From: Candidatus Poseidoniales archaeon
GTDB lineage: Archaea; Thermoplasmatota; Poseidoniia; Poseidoniales; Poseidoniaceae
Direction of reading: 5' to 3'
NCBI GenBank assembly: GCA_028283345.1
Contig: JAPOGE010000006.1
Location: forward strand, 1-41,920
DNA: 41,920 bases
Part shown: one piece after another, positions 16,518 to 23,437 of the stretch
How positions within the stretch are numbered: the stretch's first letter is position 1
How the letters are laid out: each line of letters begins with the position of its first letter
Translations under genes and position numbers: made by a program
Notes under the pieces: model-generated
The model's input: the letters and a program-made list of their open reading frames with translations, nothing else
Database searches by the model: none
What the model was told of the DNA's origin: nothing

Positions 16518-17327
16518 CTAAGACGCGGTGTTGACCGCGGGCAGAATCTTGTCGCACAGCATCGCTGCTTCAAACAGCAGAATCACCGGCATCGCCACCA
16601 GAAATAGTGACAGAGGGTCGGGCGGCGATAACAGCGCCCCGAAGATGCACGAAGCAAACCAGATATGGCGGCGGAAATTGGTCAATACCGAGCGTTCGAC
16701 CGCACCGCTGCGGAGGGCGAGAAGGGTCAACAACGGCGTCTGGAAACCGATTATACAGGCCAATGCCATATTGATGATGAAACCGATATAGGCGGAGAGG
16801 CGCCACTCGGTCAACAGACCGACCGAGGCCGCATCATTGGCCAGGTATTCGAGTAATAACGGCAATAACAAGCCATAGGCATAGTAGAGGCCGGCCGCCG
16901 CCAGCAAGGGCATCGACAGCATCACCAGCATCAGTTGACGGCCGGGTCTGGGTATTTTCACATCGACCTCGGACAGCCGAGCGCGCAGAGCCGATGAGCG
17001 AATCACCCCCAAGGCAGCATCGCTGACCAACATTGTTGCCACCATCAAGATTCCCAGGGCCGCGGCGAAACGAACTTTGATGGCAACGAATTCAACCGGT
17101 GAGAGAACTGCAATATTGGTATTGTCGGGTGCAAGCGAGGCATCGGAGACCAGCCATTCAACGCCGATTGCGGCCAAGGGATAACCAATTATCAGGCCGA
17201 CGAAAAACGCCACCGCCATCACCGGCATCCGCTTGACGATGTGGGTGCGAATCTCCAGCAGTAACTTCCCACCCGGGGAATCCATCAGGTCAGCGAGATG
17301 CTCTTCGATATCACCCGATGACTGCAT
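16518..17327 (-). CDS. tatC: TatC, twin-arginine translocase core subunit
   Basis: About 269 residues from the ATG at 17327; the frame is open to 17420 but that extension runs through a structured intergenic element and has no family support. The N-terminus carries the TatC-type DIEEHLADL motif (receptor face), followed by helices at MAVAFFVGLIIGYPL, FAAALGILMVATMLV, LVMLSMPLLAAAGLYYAYG, AYIGFIINMALACIIGFQTP, FASCIFGALLSPPDP and LFLVAMPVILLFEAAML. The LSPPDPLSLFLVAMP block is a strong TatC mark. It is the membrane receptor that exports folded proteins with RR signal peptides. No tatA is in this window. A hairpin RNA element (17362-17447) ends about 34 nt before the start codon. Confidence 0.88.
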   Translation of the reverse strand: MQSSGDIEEHLADLMDSPGGKLLLEIRTHIVKRMPVMAVAFFVGLIIGYPLAAIGVEWLVSDASLAPDNTNIAVLSPVEFVAIKVRFAAALGILMVATMLVSDAALGVIRSSALRARLSEVDVKIPRPGRQLMLVMLSMPLLAAAGLYYAYGLLLPLLLEYLANDAASVGLLTEWRLSAYIGFIINMALACIIGFQTPLLTLLALRSGAVERSVLTNFRRHIWFASCIFGALLSPPDPLSLFLVAMPVILLFEAAMLCDKILPAVNTAS

Positions 17328-17361
17328 GGTGAACGGGCCGAAGGGTGAGGTTAGTTTAATG

Positions 17362-17447
17362 GAAGCCCCGTAGGCATCACTCCACCCTGCCCCTTTCGGG
17401 GGCGAATACATTTGTATCATTCAATTTGCAGGATTCTACGGGGCTTC
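17362..17447 (-). ncRNA. Candidate structured RNA element, copy 1, upstream of tatC
   Basis: A perfect 12-bp closing stem joins GAAGCCCCGTAG (17362-17373) and CTACGGGGCTTC (17436-17447). Inside lies a hairpin (GCCCC at 17389-17393 with GGGGC at 17399-17403). On the minus strand the core reads AGGGTGGAGTGATGCCTACG. Copies at 22842-22930 and 33474-33568 share this core, AGGGTnGAGTGwTGCCTnCG, while their stems differ in sequence but still pair, so base changes compensate. On the minus strand this would be the 5' leader of tatC. It could be a cis-acting RNA, a small RNA or a mobile hairpin; I do not recognise a known class. Confidence 0.6.
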
Positions 17448-17595
17448 TGGGAATCGGTTGAGGTCGACCTTTGATTCGGAACAGTGATGTCCATACAAAT
17501 GTTTCAGACGTTTACAATCATACCTCTTGGCGCACGACAATTCTTCGAGGTGTGGAGGTGCTATTGAGATGCAGAATCCGGTCATATTAGGGTTC

Positions 17596-18642
17596 TCACT
17601 TCGGTGCTTTATTGAAATCCGGAAGTTCTGGGAGGTCTAATTTCAAGTCGGGAAACGACTCTAATTCCTCTAATTCCTCTAACTCCGTAGTGTTCGGAGA
17701 GGGTGGTAAGGGAACCGGAGGTAATTCGATACCCGATGCCGGCGCGACGACCTCGTCTCTAGGTGTAGTGGGAGGTGATTCGGGGACTCCGGGGGCTTCT
17801 GGCAACGCCGGAACTTCGTGAACCTCAGGTAATTCAGAGGTTGTTGGAGCGGAGGGTGATTCGGGAACTTCGGGGACTTCGGGGACTTCTGGCAAGGCAG
17901 TAGCCTCGGGCCGGTCTGATTCTGGTGTGGCTGCTGCACCTGGCAGTGGGACATTGACCACGGTGGACTCACCAGCGAATTCCCGTACTTCTCCGACGCC
18001 ACTTATCGGCGCACTCTGGGCAACTGTGGCACCCAGATTCGAAAAAGACTCTTCCATCTTACTGGCACTGACGGCGGGGGTGTCGCCGATGATGTTGTCG
18101 ACTATTGCCGCTGTGGTCGGGTTCTGGGAGGGGGACGGTGAGGCAGGAGAGGTAGTCACAGCAGTTGTGGTTGCCGTGGTTGCTTTGGCCGGGGTATCCA
18201 AGTCGGACAACGGGTCAGATGAAAGTGGTGACAGCGAGATCGGCGCCGAGGAGAGCGTCATTGAGCCGCCCTCCTTTCCTGAGCTGGATGATACAATCTG
18301 GGTGTCGGTGAATTGGCGCTCACCAAAATCGGCCAAGGTCATGCCCTCGGGCACCGAGTACTCCGGTCGCAGACGACGCGCCCAGTATGAGACTCCACCA
18401 CAGATGGCGGCAACCAAGAGCAGCAGAACTTCTTGGAAACTGAATACCCCGGCCGGTCCCCAAATCGGTTGGCTGGTCTCGATTCCCAATAATCCCATCA
18501 GCAGTGGCAGACCATACATCTTCTCCGAGAAATGCCCCGGCCACGGGCCGAATATCGCATTGATGAGGGTGAAGAACAGGGTTATCGCGGCGATGATGAG
18601 GGTGGCGCTACCCAGGTTAGGGTGGTATCGCTCACCGGACAT
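17596..18642 (-). CDS. Membrane protein with long proline-rich acidic tail
   Basis: About 348 residues from the ATG at 18642; the in-frame start at 18684 is less likely because it leaves only 11 nt to folD. Two membrane segments (about LGSATLIIAAITLFFTLINAIF and FQEVLLLLVAAICGGVSYW) are followed by roughly 230 residues of low-complexity sequence rich in Pro, Ser, Thr, Ala and Glu. The tail contains PEVPEVPEVPESP-like repeats and ends in acidic and Leu/Asp/Pro-rich stretches. It looks intrinsically disordered. There is no enzymatic motif. It follows folD on the same strand but seems unrelated. Function is unknown; the DNA is repetitive where the PEV units occur (about 17750-17900). Confidence 0.75.
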   Translation of the reverse strand: MSGERYHPNLGSATLIIAAITLFFTLINAIFGPWPGHFSEKMYGLPLLMGLLGIETSQPIWGPAGVFSFQEVLLLLVAAICGGVSYWARRLRPEYSVPEGMTLADFGERQFTDTQIVSSSSGKEGGSMTLSSAPISLSPLSSDPLSDLDTPAKATTATTTAVTTSPASPSPSQNPTTAAIVDNIIGDTPAVSASKMEESFSNLGATVAQSAPISGVGEVREFAGESTVVNVPLPGAAATPESDRPEATALPEVPEVPEVPESPSAPTTSELPEVHEVPALPEAPGVPESPPTTPRDEVVAPASGIELPPVPLPPSPNTTELEELEELESFPDLKLDLPELPDFNKAPK

Positions 18643-18695
18643 GGTGTTGCATGGAATGACGCGTTGATGAATCCTCTCATCCAAAAAGGCCTCAA

Positions 18696-19574
18696 TTAAC
18701 GTGATCTTCGATGTCTTGCCGCGGTTATCGTATTGGCCATCAGCATTATGATGGTCATCGGTCCAACCCCGCCGGGAACCGGCGATAACATTCCGGCGAC
18801 TGAGGCGACTTCGGGGTGGACATCTCCGGCCAGTCGGTAGCCGGCCTCAGTTGTGTCATCATCGACTCGATTGACCCCGACATCGACCACCACGGCCCCG
18901 GGTTTGACCCAGTCAGCGGTGATGAATTCGGCTCGTCCGACCGCTGCCACCAGGATATCTGCTCGGCGACAAATCTGACCGATATCCTGTGACCGGCTAT
19001 GCACCACCGTCACCGTCGCATCGGCTCCTTTGCGACCTAGCATCAAGGCCTGAGGAATGCCGACGATACGACTGCGACCGACCACCACCGCGGTTTTTCC
19101 AGCCAATTCAACTCCGGCTGATTCGAGCAATTTCATCACCCCATGGGGAGTACAGGGTAGCAGGCCATCGACCCGGCCCTGCACCAGGCGACCGAGGTTG
19201 TGCGGGTGGAAACCGTCGACGTCTTTCTCGGGGTTGATGAGTTCAGAAATCGCCAGTTCATCCATCCCATCAGGCAGGGGAGATTGCACCAGGATAGCAT
19301 CGACATCATCGTTGCGATTCAACTCTTCCACCAGTGAAGTGACCTCATCACATGCCGCATCGCCAGATAATTCATACTTGCTCGATTTGATTCCCAAGCG
19401 AGCGCAGGCTCGCTCCTTGGCGCGGACATAGACATGACTGGCCGGGTCATTGCCGACAATGATGACCGCGAGGTGAGGGGTGATTCCACTCTCCGCAAGG
19501 GTTGCCATTTCGGCTCCTAGAGAAGTCTCAATCGAATCTGCACAGGCACGGCCATCGAGCACTTCAGCGACCAT
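18696..19574 (-). CDS. folD: FolD, methylenetetrahydrofolate dehydrogenase/cyclohydrolase
   Basis: This two-activity enzyme interconverts methylene-, methenyl- and formyl-tetrahydrofolate in the cytoplasm using NADP. The family blocks are visible: HVYVRAKERACARLGI with the catalytic Lys, ILVQSPLPDGMDE (usually VQLPLP), NPEKDVDGFHP, PCTPHGVMKLLE, AVVVGRSRIVGIPQALML and the C-terminal SPVPGGVGPMTIIMLM. I chose the ATG at 19574 because the family alignment begins there (VAEVLDGRACAD), giving 292 residues; a start at 19613 adds 13 residues. Folate-type C1 enzymes are patchy in archaea, and this one looks bacterial in kind. It is upstream of the proline-rich membrane protein on the same strand. 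Confidence 0.93.
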   Translation of the reverse strand: MVAEVLDGRACADSIETSLGAEMATLAESGITPHLAVIIVGNDPASHVYVRAKERACARLGIKSSKYELSGDAACDEVTSLVEELNRNDDVDAILVQSPLPDGMDELAISELINPEKDVDGFHPHNLGRLVQGRVDGLLPCTPHGVMKLLESAGVELAGKTAVVVGRSRIVGIPQALMLGRKGADATVTVVHSRSQDIGQICRRADILVAAVGRAEFITADWVKPGAVVVDVGVNRVDDDTTEAGYRLAGDVHPEVASVAGMLSPVPGGVGPMTIIMLMANTITAARHRRSR

Positions 19575-19658
19575 GCGTCTCAAGCGAGGCGAGGTATCGA
19601 CCGCTCTTGACACTTAGGGCGAGCGAGGGTTCATCATAGGAGACCACCGGCAAAGGTT

Positions 19659-19730
19659 GCCGGCGTAGCATAGTGGTAGTGCTCCTGATTTGTAATCAGG
19701 CGGTCGGGAGTTCGAATCTCCCCGTCGGCT
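19659..19730 (+). tRNA. tRNA-Thr (anticodon TGT)
   Basis: The cloverleaf folds fully. The acceptor GCCGGCG (19659-19665) pairs with CGTCGGC (19723-19729), with one G-T pair. The anticodon stem is CCTGA/TCAGG around the loop TTTGTAA, giving anticodon TGT at 19691-19693. The T-arm is GGGAG-TTCGAAT-CTCCC. The discriminator base is T. CCA is not encoded and no intron is present. Confidence 0.95.
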
Positions 19731-19877
19731 TTATTCCCAATCGTTTCCTTACCGGCTAGTTCAGCCTGAGAAAAACCCATATCATCCTGTGCCGGCGAAC
19801 CGTAACCGATGGATTATGGGTCCCTATGCACGACTTCGGGTAGCAAGGCTGAAATGTTGAGTGATTGGCGCTGAAGC

Positions 19878-20315
19878 ATGGACAACCCCTTGGTCAAGGT
19901 GCTCTTCGCCCTGCTCTTCGCCACCTCGATGTTCACCAGTGGTTGTCTCTCTACCACCACCCTCGATTACCGCTACGAGGTCGAAGATGGCGCAAAAAAT
20001 TCCAATACCGATGGTACCACCGACGTCCTTTTCACGATGACTCTGGTCGACGCTGATGAAGCCATGCCAATGGCAGATTTAGTGGTGATCATTGACATGG
20101 ACGAAGACGGCAAAGTGTCATGTCGCAGTGAAACTACCAGCGATTGCACCCTTTCGCAATCAGGCGCAGATGACGACCTATGGGAACTCGATGAGGTAAT
20201 CAGTGTGGTCGAGGCCGGACTCGACATCTGTAAGGCAAATTGTATTCTCCGTTTCAGTGTCACCGGCCCCGAAGATGCGGAAATCGTCGGCCCGACAATC
20301 CTGCACATCTCATGA
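19878..20315 (+). CDS. Small secreted lipoprotein of unknown function
   Basis: A 145-residue protein with a classic lipoprotein signal: hydrophobic core LVKVLFALLFATSMF, then TSGC with the would-be lipidated Cys at residue 23. The mature part is acidic, with an EF-hand-like DMDEDGKVSC stretch and pairs of Cys (CRSETTSDC, CKANC) that could form disulfides. The C-terminus looks like a beta-sandwich edge (FSVTGPEDAEIVGPTILHIS). It follows tRNA-Thr by about 150 nt in which I see nothing. The ATG at 19878 is the natural start. Similar short lipoproteins are common in marine euryarchaea; function is unknown. The next frame on the strand looks like a broken relative. Confidence 0.72.
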   Translation: MDNPLVKVLFALLFATSMFTSGCLSTTTLDYRYEVEDGAKNSNTDGTTDVLFTMTLVDADEAMPMADLVVIIDMDEDGKVSCRSETTSDCTLSQSGADDDLWELDEVISVVEAGLDICKANCILRFSVTGPEDAEIVGPTILHIS

Positions 20316-20471
20316 GCAGGCGCGGTCATGCACCACATCTCGATTACCGCCTCTCCCGCAATACTCGCCGTGGTCTTGTGCAGGACATACCGGCAGGGAA
20401 TGGTCGTAAATGACCGAAAAAACGCATATTGATAGTCTAGCAATTGGTTGAAGGGGCATTGGGGATTTGCC

Positions 20472-20984
20472 ATGAAAGGTTCGCTCGCTGATTCTCGCCC
20501 TGCTCTTGACCACCGTGATTCTCCCCTTCACCACCCCGGATCCTGAAATCTCAATCACCGAGGATGGGATTCCCATCAAACTGGATAATCCCCCCGAAAT
20601 CGCCCTGGAAAAATTCCGAAATTCCCAAATGGCTGGCGCTCGCGCCCCTTGCCCGACGATTCAGAATGATGGCGGCATGGCCGGTGATGCCGGTAACACC
20701 ACCGCCACAGCAAGGCAATTGGGTACCGACCCGACGATTTCCTCATCTCAGCCGCCGGAGCAATCTTGGTGATTCTTATTCTGATCTTCCTGCTGATGGG
20801 AGGGAGAGGTGGGCGTGAAGCCAAAGACGACGCCTTCGTCAATGCCGCTTTCAATGCCCAGGTGGGAATGTCCGGCCTCGGCGCCTCACCGCAACAATTG
20901 GCCTATGAGCAACAATTAATCGCACAAGGCTACCCGCCGGAGACCGCAAGGCAATATGCTGAGCATTATTTTGGTCAACCTTGA
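20472..20984 (+). pseudogene. Frameshifted small secreted or membrane protein gene
   Basis: From the ATG at 20472 the frame closes soon, but removing one base of the AAA at 20475-20477 would give MKVRSLILALLLTTVILPF, a textbook signal peptide, and the new frame stays open to 20772. A second shift, somewhere between 20697 and 20725, moves coding sense into the frame ending at 20984. There GYRPDDFLISAAGAILVIL leads into a membrane helix, and the end YEQQLIAQGYPPETARQYAE looks like a real helical tail. So one gene of about 170 codons seems broken at least twice. Alternatives are two short genes, with the second starting at TTG 20766, or sequencing errors. It lies between a lipoprotein gene and an aminotransferase. 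Confidence 0.55.
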
Positions 20985-21056
20985 TAACACAAGATACCCC
21001 TAGGGTGTCACATCGGTTGCCATCCACCAGGTCTGTGATTGCTACGAGGTTCTGCC

Positions 21057-22379
21057 ATGTCCGATATCTCCACCTATGTCGATGACCTACCAGCGGCATA
21101 TCAATTGCTCAACCCGGAAGCGCTGAACAAGGGTGGCGATGACCGAATTTTTGATTGGTTCACTCGTTGCCTCGCGGCCAAGAAAGCGGGCCGAGATGTC
21201 GTCAACGGAACATTGGGGAGTATGCTCGATGACCACGGACATCTCGCCATCAACAGTACCGTCGAGAGGCAGATTCGCGGCCAACCGAGCATTGAACTGG
21301 CAGGATATGCGCCACTGCGAGGATTACCACTTTTCCGCGACCTGGCGATTGAACTGGCGCTCGGACCGAATCGTCAAGCCATCGAGGAAGCCGGGATTTC
21401 AGCCATCTCAATCGCTACCCCCGGCGGCTGTGGGGCGTTGTCGGCCAGTGCCTCGAACTTCGTCGATGTCGGCGATAGTATTCTCCTACGGGCGAGGCAT
21501 TGGGAACCCTACCGGACGATCATCGTGGAGCGCGGTTGTGAAATCGCCACCTGGCCACTCTTGCCCGAGACCCCGGAGGCCGGACTCGAGCATCTCGATC
21601 GAGCCGGCCTGGCCGCCGAACTCACCAGACTTGCACAGAGCCAGAAGCGGATTCTCATCTGGCTCAACGACCCGGCACACAACCCGACCGGATTATCCCT
21701 GCAAGCAAGCGAGAGGCGAGCGATGCTGGAGGAGGTCTGGGAGCACGCACTGGCCTATCCCGAGGTCGGAATCACCCTGCTCATCGATGCCGCCTATGCC
21801 CTCTATGCGGCTGAGCCCTATGGTTGGGCGACCACCCTGAAGGAGGAAATCGCTCGCCGTGGTGATTTTCCGGAGAACCTGATGCTCTGTTTCGCCATCT
21901 CATGCTCCAAATCCCATACCTGCTATGGCCTGAGAACCGGAGCTCTGGTATGTCTCCACCCGAATCAGCAATTCACCGACAAACTCGAAGATGTGCTCCT
22001 GCACACCGGCCGGGGCACTTGGTCGGCCGCTCCCAGGGTTGCCCAGCGGGCAATCTCGGAAATCCATTCCGATGCTGAGTTACACAAGGAATGGCAGGGT
22101 GAGAGAGATTCGTTCAAACGGATGTTGGACGAGCGCCGTGACGCCTTTCGGCGCGCCGCCGCGGCGCACAACCTGAGCCTCAGCCCGACCCACGACGGCT
22201 ACTTCGCCTTCCTCGAATGCGAGTCCAACCAGCGGGTATGTGAAATCGCCGCAGAGCAACACGATGTCTTTCTGGTGCCGCTCGAAGGCGGGGTGAGAAT
22301 CGGCATCTGTGCGATTGCCGCCGAACAAATGGAAAGGGTGGCAGCGGCTTTGGCCGATGGGCTGGCACAGACCCGTTGA
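21057..22379 (+). CDS. Class I/II PLP-dependent aminotransferase
   Basis: About 440 residues from the ATG at 21057, preceded by AGGTTC. The fold-type I landmarks are visible: GYAPLRGLPLFRDLAIE near residue 85, the PLP contacts IATPGGCGALSAS, NDPAHNPTGLSL (about 204-215), LLIDAAYALY with the cofactor Asp (about 244), and the Schiff-base Lys in ISCSKSHTCYGLRTGAL (about 285). The TPGGCGAL loop and NPTG point to the aspartate/aromatic aminotransferase branch (AspC/TyrB-like) rather than the archaeal AAT type. The substrate cannot be set from sequence. It ends in a basic-free Ala-rich helix, as usual. A cytoplasmic amino-acid metabolism role is inferred. Confidence 0.85.
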   Translation: MSDISTYVDDLPAAYQLLNPEALNKGGDDRIFDWFTRCLAAKKAGRDVVNGTLGSMLDDHGHLAINSTVERQIRGQPSIELAGYAPLRGLPLFRDLAIELALGPNRQAIEEAGISAISIATPGGCGALSASASNFVDVGDSILLRARHWEPYRTIIVERGCEIATWPLLPETPEAGLEHLDRAGLAAELTRLAQSQKRILIWLNDPAHNPTGLSLQASERRAMLEEVWEHALAYPEVGITLLIDAAYALYAAEPYGWATTLKEEIARRGDFPENLMLCFAISCSKSHTCYGLRTGALVCLHPNQQFTDKLEDVLLHTGRGTWSAAPRVAQRAISEIHSDAELHKEWQGERDSFKRMLDERRDAFRRAAAAHNLSLSPTHDGYFAFLECESNQRVCEIAAEQHDVFLVPLEGGVRIGICAIAAEQMERVAAALADGLAQTR

Positions 22380-22431
22380 TTCACTTTTCTTCTCTACTCA
22401 TGGCCACCAGTTTCCCTTCCGACCAACCCAC

Positions 22432-22839
22432 ATGAACAAAGGTGTCCAAATGCAATATCTGCGGCAGAATCTGCTGATTGCCGGACTGCTGTGCATCGTC
22501 ATCGGTGGTGCAATCGGTGCTGGGGGTTCAGCCCTACTGCCTTTCGGCATCACCATTGGGATATTGGGCATCGGACTGTTTCTGTGGGGCTTCAGCACAA
22601 AAATCAATGAGGCCGAATGGACGCAGGAGGAGATCGATGCGTGGAGACCGAAAGCCGATCCCCTGCCCGAGGCGGGACGGGTGATGTATCGAGTCGACAC
22701 CACCCTGTACGAGCCGAAGATGACCACTGTTCTGTGTGGCGCATGTGGACATGTCGCCGAAGTCGAAGGTGGGCGGCCGAATTCATTTGAGTGTGGGGGG
22801 TGTGGGGTGGAACTGTGGGAGGCGTCTGAGGAGGAATAA
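22432..22839 (+). CDS. Small two-helix membrane protein with C-terminal zinc ribbon
   Basis: A 135-residue protein from the ATG at 22432. Two membrane segments lie at about residues 11-32 (NLLIAGLLCIVIGGAIGAGG) and 36-54 (LPFGITIGILGIGLFLWGF). A soluble tail follows, with a four-cysteine zinc ribbon: CGACG (Cys102, Cys105) and CGGCG (Cys121, Cys124). The tail therefore faces the cytoplasm if the topology is simple. The frame is open further upstream (22309), but that stretch overlaps the aminotransferase gene. A candidate structured RNA element begins 3 nt after the stop codon. I do not recognise the family; a membrane-tethered metal-binding adaptor is the most that can be said. Confidence 0.75.
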   Translation: MNKGVQMQYLRQNLLIAGLLCIVIGGAIGAGGSALLPFGITIGILGIGLFLWGFSTKINEAEWTQEEIDAWRPKADPLPEAGRVMYRVDTTLYEPKMTTVLCGACGHVAEVEGGRPNSFECGGCGVELWEASEEE

Positions 22840-22841
22840 AA

Positions 22842-22930
22842 GGAAACGCCGAAGGCATCACTCAACCCTACCACCCTTTGGCGGTGAATCTTTTTGTTTC
22901 GTTCCAAGCGGAGGCATCTTCGGCGTTTCC
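22842..22930 (-). ncRNA. Candidate structured RNA element, copy 2
   Basis: A perfect 13-bp closing stem joins GGAAACGCCGAAG (22842-22854) and CTTCGGCGTTTCC (22918-22930). Read on the minus strand, the core is TAGGGTTGAGTGATGCCTTCG with a CACC/GGTG inner hairpin. It matches the elements at 17362-17447 and 33474-33568, with compensating changes in both stems. It starts 3 nt after the stop of the zinc-ribbon gene, so on the plus strand it would also form a 3' hairpin for that gene. No minus-strand gene starts next to it, so a pure leader role does not fit this copy. Confidence 0.55.
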
Positions 22931-22982
22931 GGGAAAGGTTGTATTCAGCCCGGCTATTCGGAACCTAACTGAATCTTCATCT

Positions 22983-23000
22983 ACCTGATCAGGTTTTTCT
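22983..23000 (+). terminator. Palindrome plus T-run before tRNA-Gly
   Basis: The perfect 12-bp palindrome ACCTGATCAGGT (22983-22994) runs into TTTTCTT. This could end transcription from the zinc-ribbon gene, since archaeal termination depends mainly on T-runs. It lies about 55 nt before tRNA-Gly. The palindrome may also be a protein site or chance. Confidence 0.35.
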
Positions 23001-23054
23001 TGGACTTGGATTCGGCATAGGGCTCAAGAATGAGATGGGCTAGGAGGATTCTGG

Positions 23055-23126
23055 GCGCATGTGATCTAGCGGTTATGATACGAGGTTCCCAACCTCGTTA
23101 CCCGGATTCGAGTTCCGGCATGCGCA
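23055..23126 (+). tRNA. tRNA-Gly (anticodon CCC)
   Basis: The acceptor GCGCATG (23055-23061) pairs perfectly with CATGCGC (23119-23125), with discriminator A. The anticodon stem is CGAGG/CCTCG around TTCCCAA, giving anticodon CCC at 23088-23090. The T-arm is CCGGA-TTCGAGT-TCCGG. The variable loop is only four bases (TTAC), slightly short. There is no encoded CCA and no intron. Confidence 0.95.
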
Positions 23127-23183
23127 CTCTGAATGATATTGCATTCAACGTGCGCATGCCTCAGGAGTAATGCTTTGATTCCG

Positions 23184-23285
23184 ACTTCGAACTTCCTTCG
23201 CCACTATGTGGCTCAGTCCAGTTCTCACCTTCCGGAATCGTCAAGAGGTTCATTCTCTGGGCTGTAAGTCTGTATACGCTCGCCG
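23184..23285 (+). repeat. Dispersed repeat family 3, copy in the tRNA-Gly to pheS gap
   Basis: The gap 23127-23437 has no gene. Positions 23184-23235 match 38191-38242 with six differences over 52 nt by eye. The pair GAACT/AGTTC here replaces GCACT/AGTGC there, a compensating change that suggests a stem. About 34 nt further on both share a second block, CTGTATaCGCTcG (about 23270-23282). Nothing else in the gap is recognisable. Confidence 0.6.
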
Positions 23286-23437
23286 CCATGTGGCTGTGGC
23301 TGACGGCGAAGGTATTCCTGTGACGAAATTATTGAAATGGCTTGTAATTACTGAGTTTCTTCTCTTCTGGTGGTAATTGCTCTTCTGGCTATATTTGACC
23401 CATAAGGGTCAAGGCCGGTCTGCCGGTGCACCACTGC

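Noticed and set aside
17328-17420. An N-terminal extension of TatC up to 17420
   Set aside because: The added residues run through the structured element and have no TatC counterpart. The ATG at 17327 precedes the family start.
17750-17900. A plus-strand gene opposite the proline-rich tail (open frame 17927-18667 and neighbours)
   Set aside because: Repetitive GC-rich codons open several frames here. The minus-strand gene has membrane helices and a sensible start; the plus frames have only low-complexity Ser/Gly/Ala sequence.
19731-19877. A possible small RNA after tRNA-Thr
   Set aside because: I looked for stems and repeats matching the three families and found nothing convincing.
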